A stretch of DNA of 6,353 bases from Halieaceae bacterium (GTDB lineage Bacteria; Pseudomonadota; Gammaproteobacteria; Pseudomonadales; Halieaceae). The position numbers were made by a program, and so were the translations under genes. The stretch's first letter is position 1. The number at the start of each line of letters is the position of its first letter. The notes beneath the pieces are model-generated. The model saw nothing but the letters and a program-made list of their open reading frames with translations. It searched no databases and was not told the origin of the DNA. The DNA lies in assembly GCA_003520285.1 (NCBI GenBank), contig DOVB01000082.1:1-6353 (forward strand). Reading direction: 5' to 3'. Shown here piece after piece: positions 1 through 5,748 of this stretch.

Positions 1-708
1 AAGTCAGATAACCCATCGATTACTCGTGATGTATCTGGTGAAGGCGTTCAACAGGCTCTCCTAAAGCTGATTGAAGGCACAGTCGCCTCGGTGCCACCTC
101 AAGGCGGTCGTAAGCACCCTCAGCAAGAGTTTTTGCAGGTTGATACCTCGAATATTCTGTTCATTTGTGGCGGTGCGTTTGCAGGTCTCGATAAAGTGAT
201 CAGTAATCGGTCCGACAAGGGTGGTATCGGGTTTAATGCTGAAGTGAAAGGCAAAGCGCAGAAGAAAGATTTCGGTGAAATGCTTCACGACCTAGAGCCC
301 GATGATTTAGTGCAGTACGGATTGATTCCAGAGTTCGTTGGAAGGCTTCCTGTCATTGCAACGCTCGAAGAGCTCGATGTTCAAGCGCTGGTGCAAATTC
401 TGACAGAGCCCAAGAATGCCCTGACAAAGCAGTATAAGCGCTTATTTGAGATGGAAGGCGTCGAGATCGATTTCCGCGAAGATGGGTTAGAGGCGATCGC
501 TCGTAAAGCGATGGACCGAAAAACGGGCGCGCGTGGACTCCGGTCTATTCTTGAAGGCGTGCTACTCGATTCTATGTACAGTATTCCTTCGCGAGAAGAC
601 GTTGTTAAGGTTGTCGTTGATGAGTCTGTGATCAACGGCGAGTCTGAGCCGCTTCTGGTATATCAAAACAACGAACCCGCTCAAAGAGTTGGCGCTGCTG
701 ACGATTAA
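1..708 (+). CDS. clpX: ClpX, ATP-dependent unfoldase subunit of the ClpXP protease (3' part, 5' end outside window)
   Basis: This is the C-terminal 235 residues of ClpX, the cytoplasmic AAA+ hexamer that recognises tagged proteins, unfolds them with ATP and feeds them to ClpP. The frame is open from base 1. It begins just after where Walker B (DEIDK) should lie, so the zinc-binding domain, Walker A and the GYVG pore loop are outside the window. Visible landmarks, numbered from the first codon here, are the RKH pore loop at 37-39, the IGF tripeptide that docks on ClpP at 76-78, the arginine-finger segment [11 protein letters not shown] at 107-117 (R115), and the sensor-2 motif GARGLR at 176-181 (R178). 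Similarity to E. coli ClpX continues almost to the end, with a short divergent tail. TAA at 706-708 is followed directly by an in-frame TAG. The gene sits 72 bp before lon, as in enterobacteria and pseudomonads. The IGF loop implies that a ClpP partner exists, probably encoded just upstream (inference). Confidence 0.98.
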   Translation, partial: KSDNPSITRDVSGEGVQQALLKLIEGTVASVPPQGGRKHPQQEFLQVDTSNILFICGGAFAGLDKVISNRSDKGGIGFNAEVKGKAQKKDFGEMLHDLEPDDLVQYGLIPEFVGRLPVIATLEELDVQALVQILTEPKNALTKQYKRLFEMEGVEIDFREDGLEAIARKAMDRKTGARGLRSILEGVLLDSMYSIPSREDVVKVVVDESVINGESEPLLVYQNNEPAQRVGAADD

Positions 709-711
709 TAG

Positions 712-737
712 TGCGGCCCTTGCAATTTTGGGCCGCA
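712..737 (+). other. Perfect 8-bp inverted repeat after clpX; possible weak terminator or RNA processing hairpin
   Basis: TGCGGCCC at 712-719 pairs perfectly with GGGCCGCA at 730-737 around a 10-nt loop, and it starts right after the two clpX stop codons. The stem is GC-rich and should fold stably in RNA. No run of T follows (GACCCCATC), so it is not a standard intrinsic terminator. It could slow polymerase, protect the clpX mRNA 3' end, or mark a processing point in a clpX-lon read-through transcript. Its loop contains the -35 element of the predicted lon heat-shock promoter. Confidence 0.6.
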
Positions 738-747
738 GACCCCATCT
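719..747 (+). promoter_or_regulatory. Predicted sigma-32 (RpoH) heat-shock promoter of lon
   Basis: CTTGCAA at 719-725 (consensus CTTGAAA) and CCCCATCT at 740-747 (consensus CCCCATNT) are separated by 14 bp, which is within the usual sigma-32 spacing. The -10 half is a perfect match to the conserved positions. Transcription should start at about 754-757, leaving a short leader of about 25 nt before the lon ATG at 781. The lon gene is a classic sigma-32 regulon member in E. coli, with its heat-shock promoter in the same clpX-lon gap, so position and family knowledge agree with the sequence. Confidence 0.85.
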
Positions 748-769
748 CATAGTCGAGATTTGGCAATTT

Positions 770-773
770 GGAG
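770..773 (+). promoter_or_regulatory. Ribosome binding site of lon
   Basis: GGAG lies 7 nt before ATG 781. An in-frame TTG at 760 would add seven residues, but it has no Shine-Dalgarno match in front of it. It would also lie only a few bases after the predicted heat-shock transcription start. This site therefore decides for ATG 781. Confidence 0.8.
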
Positions 774-780
774 CGCGAGT

Positions 781-3192
781 ATGACTACTGATTCAGTCAC
801 GGTATTCCCTTTATTACCTCTGAGAGACGTGGTGGTTTATCCCCACATGGTCTTGCCGCTCTTTGTCGGTCGCGAAAAATCGATCGAAGCCCTTGAATAC
901 GCAATGAATCATGGCAAGCAGGTACTGCTGGTGGCACAGCGCGATTCCAATAACGACGATCCCGGCGAAAGTGATCTGTTCACTACAGGCACGGTCGCGA
1001 GCATTCTGCAGTTGCTTAAACTCCCCGATGGCACCATTAAAGTGTTGGTCGAAGGGGATTACCGTGCGGCAGTGAGTCGAATCGATGAGTCATTGGGTTT
1101 TTCGATGGCAACTTGCAGAGAAGTGGATGCAGAGGAGATCTCGGACGTAGAGGCAGATGCCCTTCACAAAGCAGCGTCTGAACTGTTCGAAAAATATGTA
1201 ACCACCAGCAAGAAAGTGCCCGCCGAAGTATTGTCGTCTCTGAGTGGCATAGAAGACGTAGGTCGTCTACTCGACACCATGGCAGCACATATTTCGGTCT
1301 CGATAGAAGAGAAGCAAGCGCTGTTAGAGTTTGCAGATGTCGGCCAACGCGGGGCACATCTGATGGGTTTGATGGATGCCGAACTGGGCGTGTTTCAGGT
1401 CGAGAAGCGAATTCGAGGCCGCGTCAAAAAGCAAATGGAAAAATCGCAGCGCGAGTACTATCTGAATGAGCAAATGAAGGCGATCCAGAAGGAATTGGGT
1501 GATCTTGACGACGTCCCCAACGAAATGGATGAGCTCGTAAAGAAAGTGCAGCAGGCAAATATGCCGACTGAGGCAAAAAACAAAGTCGATGCTGAGTTAT
1601 CTAAACTTAAAATGATGTCGCCGATGTCAGCTGAAGCCTCTGTAGTCCGTGGCTACATAGACTGGATGGTCAGTGTCCCTTGGTCTAAGCGCAGCAAAGT
1701 GAAGCACGATCTGAAGCGTGCACAAGCCGTATTAGAGGCGGATCATTTCGGTCTCGACGAAGTGAAAGATCGCATTCTAGAGTACTTGGCAGTTCAAAAG
1801 AGGGTCCGGAAGGTGAAGGGTCCTGTGTTGTGTTTAGTGGGGCCTCCTGGTGTTGGTAAGACGTCGTTGGGCGAGTCTATTGCCAGAGCCACGAATCGCA
1901 AGTTTGTTCGAATGGCCTTGGGTGGAGTGAGAGACGAGGCTGAAATTCGCGGGCATCGGCGCACCTACATCGGATCTATGCCCGGCAAACTGTTACAGAA
2001 GATGGCCAAAGCTGGCGTCAAGAATCCTCTGTTTTTGCTTGATGAGATCGACAAAATGGGCATGGATCATCGTGGAGATCCTGCATCGGCAATGCTTGAA
2101 GTACTCGATCCAGAGCAAAACCATGCGTTTAACGATCACTATCTCGAAGTCGATTACGATCTTTCCGATGTTATGTTTGTGTGTACTTCGAACAGCATGA
2201 ACATCCCGGGCCCCTTATTGGATCGTATGGAAGTCATTCGAATCCCCGGTTATACCGAAGACGAAAAACTGAACATTGCCACTCGCTATCTCCTGCCCAA
2301 GCAACTCAAAGTGAACGGGCTAAAAGCAGGCGAACTGTCTGTTTCTGAGGCGGCGTTGTTGGATGTCATCCGATACTACACCAGAGAAGCAGGTGTGCGC
2401 TCGCTCGAGAGAGAGCTTGCCAAACTGGCTCGCAAGGTCGTCAAATCGCTGGCGTTGGGCGAGCGACAAGGTAGCCGAGATATAGGCCCAGAGGATCTTA
2501 ACGAGTTGCTGGGGGTTCGAAAGTATAATTTTGGTGTCGCAGACGAGAAGAATAAGATTGGCCAAGTGACTGGCTTGGCATGGACCTCTGTGGGAGGCGA
2601 GTTACTTACGATCGAGGCGATGGCTGTACCCGGCAAAGGGCGTCACATCAAGACAGGGTCTTTAGGCGATGTCATGCAAGAGTCTATTGCAGCGGCCACC
2701 ACGGTCGTAAGGAGTCGGGCCCAAGGTTTAGGAATTCCAGCAACCTATTACGACAAGCACGATTTGCACATTCACGTTCCCGAGGGTGCGACCCCGAAAG
2801 ACGGCCCTAGTGCGGGTGTCGCAATGTGCACGGCCTTGGTGTCGGTTGCAACGGGCATACCGGTGCGATCCGATGTTGCGATGACTGGCGAGATCACCTT
2901 GCGAGGTGAAGTGCTCCCGATAGGCGGGCTGAAAGAGAAACTACTTGCCGCTCGTCGAGGTGGCATTAAAACAGTGATCATTCCATCTGAGAACGAACGA
3001 AATCTGCAGGAAGTGCCGGACAACATCAAAGGTGCGCTGAAAATTCATTGCGTGAAGTGGGTCGATGAGGTTCTCAATATTGCCCTCGAACGGAATCCCG
3101 AGCCGCTCACTGATGAGGCATTTCTGGACTCTATTGCTCAGCAGAATAAAGATGATCGCAGTGTTGGTGAGGAGCGGATTAAGCCTCATTAG
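781..3192 (+). CDS. lon: Lon ATP-dependent serine protease
   Basis: Lon is a cytoplasmic homohexameric AAA+ protease that degrades misfolded proteins and selected regulators. The product is 803 residues, against 784 in E. coli. The N-terminal substrate-binding domain spans about 10-200 (FPLLPLRDVVVYPHMVLPLFV is close to the family consensus), followed by a helical linker with QREYYLNEQMKAIQKELG at 223-240. The AAA+ module has Walker A GPPGVGKT at 354-361, pore-loop Y396, Walker B with D421/E422, sensor-1 N471, arginine finger R482 and sensor-2 R540. The C-terminal protease domain has PKDGPSAG with catalytic S677, and GGLKEK with catalytic K720. Each key residue is offset by exactly two from E. 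coli numbering, so the enzyme looks intact. The last 25-30 residues form a polar tail that I cannot match to E. coli. ATG 781 is chosen because GGAG precedes it by 7 nt and the family consensus begins a few residues later. Expression is probably heat-inducible from the sigma-32 site at 719-747, with possible read-through from clpX. Confidence 0.98.
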   Translation: MTTDSVTVFPLLPLRDVVVYPHMVLPLFVGREKSIEALEYAMNHGKQVLLVAQRDSNNDDPGESDLFTTGTVASILQLLKLPDGTIKVLVEGDYRAAVSRIDESLGFSMATCREVDAEEISDVEADALHKAASELFEKYVTTSKKVPAEVLSSLSGIEDVGRLLDTMAAHISVSIEEKQALLEFADVGQRGAHLMGLMDAELGVFQVEKRIRGRVKKQMEKSQREYYLNEQMKAIQKELGDLDDVPNEMDELVKKVQQANMPTEAKNKVDAELSKLKMMSPMSAEASVVRGYIDWMVSVPWSKRSKVKHDLKRAQAVLEADHFGLDEVKDRILEYLAVQKRVRKVKGPVLCLVGPPGVGKTSLGESIARATNRKFVRMALGGVRDEAEIRGHRRTYIGSMPGKLLQKMAKAGVKNPLFLLDEIDKMGMDHRGDPASAMLEVLDPEQNHAFNDHYLEVDYDLSDVMFVCTSNSMNIPGPLLDRMEVIRIPGYTEDEKLNIATRYLLPKQLKVNGLKAGELSVSEAALLDVIRYYTREAGVRSLERELAKLARKVVKSLALGERQGSRDIGPEDLNELLGVRKYNFGVADEKNKIGQVTGLAWTSVGGELLTIEAMAVPGKGRHIKTGSLGDVMQESIAAATTVVRSRAQGLGIPATYYDKHDLHIHVPEGATPKDGPSAGVAMCTALVSVATGIPVRSDVAMTGEITLRGEVLPIGGLKEKLLAARRGGIKTVIIPSENERNLQEVPDNIKGALKIHCVKWVDEVLNIALERNPEPLTDEAFLDSIAQQNKDDRSVGEERIKPH

Positions 3193-3202
3193 CAGAACTT
3201 TG

Positions 3203-3230
3203 TTGACCAAGCTCGGCTCTGTGTTATACA
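3203..3230 (+). promoter_or_regulatory. Predicted sigma-70 promoter for hupB, just after lon
   Basis: TTGACC at 3203-3208 and TATACA at 3225-3230 are separated by 16 bp. Each hexamer matches the sigma-70 consensus at five of six positions. It lies 10 bp after the lon stop. Transcription would begin near 3237, so a hupB message would carry a leader of about 170 nt. The E. coli hupB gene is driven by several promoters in the same lon-hupB gap, which supports the assignment by analogy. Confidence 0.65.
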
Positions 3231-3241
3231 GTCGAGATGTT

Positions 3242-3300
3242 GGCGTGCAAGGGCTTAAAACTGCCGAGATTTGGGTCTTTAAGCCGGTTTTGCAAACGCC
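3242..3300 (+). other. Long imperfect hairpin in the lon-hupB gap (hupB leader structure or lon terminator)
   Basis: The two arms pair in three blocks: GGCGT 3242-3246 with ACGCC 3296-3300, GCAA 3247-3250 with TTGC 3290-3293, and GGCTTAAA 3252-3259 with TTTAAGCC 3278-3285. This gives 17 base pairs with a small bulge (3294-3295), one asymmetric internal loop and an 18-nt apical loop. It would lie near the 5' end of a transcript started at the 3203-3230 promoter. The inner stem is followed by GGTTTT, so it could also act as a weak terminator for lon. It does not have tRNA features: no T-arm consensus and no cloverleaf. Confidence 0.5.
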
Positions 3301-3352
3301 AAAAGCAGTATATCGCAATGCCGATTGTTCTGTCTCAGACTACAGGCTAGCG

Positions 3353-3382
3353 TTGACGACGCCGGACGTGAGTCCGTACAAA
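3353..3382 (+). promoter_or_regulatory. Possible second, proximal hupB promoter
   Basis: TTGACG at 3353-3358 is a good -35 and TACAAA at 3377-3382 is a poor -10 (four of six), with an 18-bp spacer. Transcription would start near 3389, only about 19 nt before the GTG start. The spacer contains a 5-bp inverted repeat (CGGAC 3363-3367, GTCCG 3372-3376) around GTGA, which could be a protein-binding site or, in a longer transcript, a GNRA-capped RNA hairpin. The assignment is weak. Confidence 0.3.
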
Positions 3383-3395
3383 AGAATCTATCCAT

Positions 3396-3401
3396 AAGGG
3401 G
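3396..3401 (+). promoter_or_regulatory. Ribosome binding site of hupB
   Basis: AAGGGG, followed by A, lies 6 nt before GTG 3408. It is a strong Shine-Dalgarno match that fixes the unusual GTG start, and that start gives the conserved HU N-terminus [11 protein letters not shown]. Confidence 0.85.
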
Positions 3402-3407
3402 AACAGC

Positions 3408-3683
3408 GTGAATAAAAGTGAATTAATAGACGCCATTGCAGCGTCGGCAGATATCTCAAAAGCATCTGCGGGTCGTGCATTAGATGCAGTCGTATCATCT
3501 GTAACAGGCGCATTGAAGAAAGGCGATCAAGTCTCTCTCGTCGGGTTTGGTACTTTCCAAGTGAAGCCACGTGCAGCGCGGACTGGGCGAAATCCCCAAA
3601 CAGGTGCTGAGATCCAAATTGCAGCAGCTAATGTACCTAGCTTCAAAGCAGGTAAAGCCCTTAAAGATGCAGTAAATAGCTAG
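3408..3683 (+). CDS. hupB: DNA-binding protein HU-beta
   Basis: HU is the small basic nucleoid protein that binds, bends and compacts DNA as a dimer, with roles in replication, repair and supercoiling. The product is 91 residues (HU-beta of E. coli has 90) and complete. It begins with the helical dimerisation part [11 protein letters not shown] and carries the family core GFGTF at 46-50. The DNA-gripping beta arm RTGRNPQTG follows at 58-66, with the intercalating proline P63, and the protein ends with the conserved [12 protein letters not shown] at 79-90. Translation starts at GTG 3408 behind a strong AAGGGG site. TAG 3681-3683 is followed directly by in-frame TAA. Placement after lon and before ppiD is typical for hupB rather than hupA. 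It appears to be a single-gene unit, with its own promoter region at 3203-3382 and an intrinsic terminator at 3759-3784. Integration host factor is less likely because the sequence and context match HU-beta. Confidence 0.97.
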   Translation: MNKSELIDAIAASADISKASAGRALDAVVSSVTGALKKGDQVSLVGFGTFQVKPRAARTGRNPQTGAEIQIAAANVPSFKAGKALKDAVNS

Positions 3684-3738
3684 TAAGACTCCCGGTAAGC
3701 TTGGTATCCTTACGCCCCCGGCATAGAGCCGATACCGG

Positions 3739-3772
3739 CTTGCAAGGCACCGTAAAAGAGCGCACTTGCAAG
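3739..3772 (+). repeat. Palindrome CTTGCAAG occurring twice after hupB
   Basis: The perfect 8-bp palindrome CTTGCAAG lies at 3739-3746 and again at 3765-3772, 26 bp apart. The second copy is the centre of the hupB terminator stem. The first is part of a small GC-rich region (GCCG 3728-3731 can pair with CGGC 3736-3739) with no clear role. The repeat may be chance or the trace of a local duplication. Confidence 0.4.
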
Positions 3773-3784
3773 TGCGCTTTTTTT
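3759..3784 (+). terminator. Strong intrinsic terminator of hupB
   Basis: AGCGCACT at 3759-3766 pairs perfectly with AGTGCGCT at 3771-3778 around a TGCA loop, followed by seven T residues at 3778-3784. The preceding AAAA at 3754-3757 would give a short U-run on the minus strand, but no minus-strand gene points this way. It lies 75 bp after the hupB stop and 21 bp before the ppiD start, so it should separate the two genes' transcription unless read-through occurs. Confidence 0.93.
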
Positions 3785-3805
3785 GTATAACGGACTCGAG
3801 AAATC

Positions 3806-5683
3806 ATGTTACAAAACATTAGAAGTGGCGCGAAAGGCCCTGTTTTTAAAGTAATAATTGGCCTTATTGTTTTATCCTTTGCGCTGTTTGGCGTCGAATC
3901 AATTTTGTTGGGTGGTAGCGATGATTCGGTGGCCGAGATCAACGGCGAGAAAGTCAGTGTTTTCGAAGTGCAACAAGCTGTAGCTCGACAGAAGCAGAGC
4001 TTGGCAGAGCTGTTAGGCGATAACTTCAGACCTGAGTTGTTTGATGAGCAGCAGCTGACTCAGCAGGCGTTACAGGGCATCATCGCAACGCGCTTGCAGC
4101 AGCAATGGGCGGCCTCTTGGAGTCTCACTGCGAGTGATAAGCTACTGGGTGAATTAGTGGCCTCGATTCCCAGTTTTCAAATCGATGGTGTGTTCTCACC
4201 AGAGCTCTACACGCAGTCGCTCGCAATGGCCGGGTTTACGCCTCTCTCGTTCAAAGAAGCGCTGAAGTCAGATGAGATGGTGCGCCAACTGACTGTTGGT
4301 TTACTAGACAGTGAGCTTACTACCCCACTCGAACGTGACGTGCTAGCTCTGGTTAACGGCGAGCAGCGCAGTGTGCGCTATGCCATGATTCCACGCGGCA
4401 AGGTGACTGATCAGGTGGTGGTGAGTGAGTCTGACATTGTTCAGTATTTTGAGGCGAACGCGGATGCTTTTACCTCTAAAGAGCGGGTTTCTGTGAATTA
4501 TCTGCATCTCAAATCCGACGATTATTTTGAGCCTGTGGATGAAGGCGACCTGCGGGCGGCGTATGAGCTTGAAATAAACGACTATGCCTATGAGAGTGAA
4601 ACTCGAGTCTCACACGTGTTATTGATTCAGGCCGACGATGAATCCAGTGAAGAATACGCGTCAAGAGTCGAGCGTGTAGCGAGCTCGCTCAATAGTGGCG
4701 AGAGCTTTGCTGATGTTGCTCTAGCTCAGTCAGACGATATTGGCTCAAGTTCAGATGGCGGGGATCTTGGCTATACCAACGGTGAATTGTTCCCCCAGCC
4801 GATGGAAGACGCAATCGCTTCACTCGAGCTTAACGAAATCTCGGGGCCCGTTGTGACAGACGCGGGCACTCATTTTTTACTGGTCACTGATCGCCGCTCA
4901 GAGGAGCCGCCTAGTTTTGAGGAAATGCGTGGGCAACTCGAGGTCGCGTTAGCTGAGAGCGACGCACGGCGTCGATTGGTGTCGCAGGTTGAACGCCTGC
5001 GAGACTTAGCCTACACCGCTCCCAACTTGTCTGATCCTGCTGCAGAGCTCGGTTTAACGGTGTTGAGCGCCGAAAAGCTATCGCGCACCGAGCAACAGGG
5101 TGTTTTTGCAAATGAAGCGGTAATGAATGCGGTTTTCTCCGAGGCGCTAGTGGTGGATGGCTACAATAGTGATGTCCTTGAGATCTCTGAAGACGAGTTT
5201 GTAGCTTTGCGAGTGACCGAGCACTTTCCGCCGGCTGCACTTGAACTCGATGCAGTGCGAGAGGATATTCAGGCGACTCTGCAGTACCAAGCGGAGCTCG
5301 ATGCCTTAGCACAATTGGCTGACAGATTAGCGGCAGAGCTCTCTCAGGGTGTCGACCTCGAGTCTTTGGCGCAACGAGAGGGCCTTGAGTGGCAGGTGGT
5401 GATTGATGCTAACCGTCAAAGCGGCGAAATGGACCGCGATTGGGTAGGTGCGGTATTTAGCGCACCCGCAAACGACTTGCCACTGGCTCGCTATGAATTG
5501 CTGGCGAATGGTGACGCCGTTTTGTTCCAGTTGTTCCGCGTGAAGGCGGGCTCTGAAGAGCGCTTGGGTGCGACAACCTTAGAGCGTTCGCAACAAGCGC
5601 AGCGTCGCCTATTACAACGGATTGCGCAAGGCGCTGTCGCAGCGACACTGGAGGCAGAGGCTGAGATTCAGGTTTATCAATGA
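3806..5683 (+). CDS. ppiD: PpiD, membrane-anchored periplasmic chaperone with parvulin-type peptidyl-prolyl isomerase domain
   Basis: PpiD sits in the inner membrane near the Sec translocon and helps newly exported proteins fold in the periplasm. The product is 625 residues, almost the same as E. coli PpiD (623). Residues 1-12 are short and basic, followed by one hydrophobic segment at about 13-35 that acts as an uncleaved signal anchor with the bulk outside. A SurA-like chaperone region follows (about 36-250). The parvulin domain spans about 265-362, with H270, SDD at 309-311, GGDLGY at 318-323, F329, M333 and GTH with H356. A C-terminal chaperone-like region runs to the end. The parvulin residues are those of active members such as SurA domain 2, whereas the E. 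coli PpiD domain is regarded as inactive. ATG 3806 is the clear start because the anchor follows at once, although its ribosome site is weak (GAG 3798-3800, 5 nt away). I see no convincing promoter after the hupB terminator. Confidence 0.95.
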   Translation: MLQNIRSGAKGPVFKVIIGLIVLSFALFGVESILLGGSDDSVAEINGEKVSVFEVQQAVARQKQSLAELLGDNFRPELFDEQQLTQQALQGIIATRLQQQWAASWSLTASDKLLGELVASIPSFQIDGVFSPELYTQSLAMAGFTPLSFKEALKSDEMVRQLTVGLLDSELTTPLERDVLALVNGEQRSVRYAMIPRGKVTDQVVVSESDIVQYFEANADAFTSKERVSVNYLHLKSDDYFEPVDEGDLRAAYELEINDYAYESETRVSHVLLIQADDESSEEYASRVERVASSLNSGESFADVALAQSDDIGSSSDGGDLGYTNGELFPQPMEDAIASLELNEISGPVVTDAGTHFLLVTDRRSEEPPSFEEMRGQLEVALAESDARRRLVSQVERLRDLAYTAPNLSDPAAELGLTVLSAEKLSRTEQQGVFANEAVMNAVFSEALVVDGYNSDVLEISEDEFVALRVTEHFPPAALELDAVREDIQATLQYQAELDALAQLADRLAAELSQGVDLESLAQREGLEWQVVIDANRQSGEMDRDWVGAVFSAPANDLPLARYELLANGDAVLFQLFRVKAGSEERLGATTLERSQQAQRRLLQRIAQGAVAATLEAEAEIQVYQ

Positions 5684-5748
5684 TCGCTGCTATTGAGTCG
5701 CACCAACAATTTTGAGTCATAACTTTCAGCAACAAGGAACAGGCTTTT

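Noticed and set aside
760..780. Longer Lon start at the in-frame TTG 760
   Set aside because: It has no Shine-Dalgarno match and would lie within a few bases of the predicted heat-shock transcription start. ATG 781 has GGAG 7 nt upstream and fits the family N-terminus.
3237..3305. A tRNA or other known RNA gene in the lon-hupB gap
   Set aside because: The region folds as one long hairpin, not a cloverleaf, and lacks a T-arm consensus. No matching terminator follows.
2941..3318. Minus-strand open frame of 125 codons across the lon 3' end and following gap
   Set aside because: It is mostly antisense to conserved lon codons, resembles no known family, and extends into the gap that holds the hupB promoter.
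3786..3791. TATAAC as a -10 element for ppiD just after the hupB terminator
   Set aside because: No -35 stands at a suitable distance (TTGCAA at 3766-3771 leaves only 14 bp), and transcription would begin within about 8 nt of the ATG, leaving no room for the ribosome site.
4911..5312. Minus-strand open frame of 133 codons inside ppiD
   Set aside because: It lies entirely antisense to a well-supported full-length PpiD, and its protein is rich in Arg, His and Pro, as expected of a shadow frame.
5693..5723. Promoter TTGAGT with CATAAC upstream of the phosphoglycerate dehydrogenase-like gene
   Set aside because: The spacer is 19 bp and the -10 matches only four of six positions, which is near what chance gives in a 65-bp gap.
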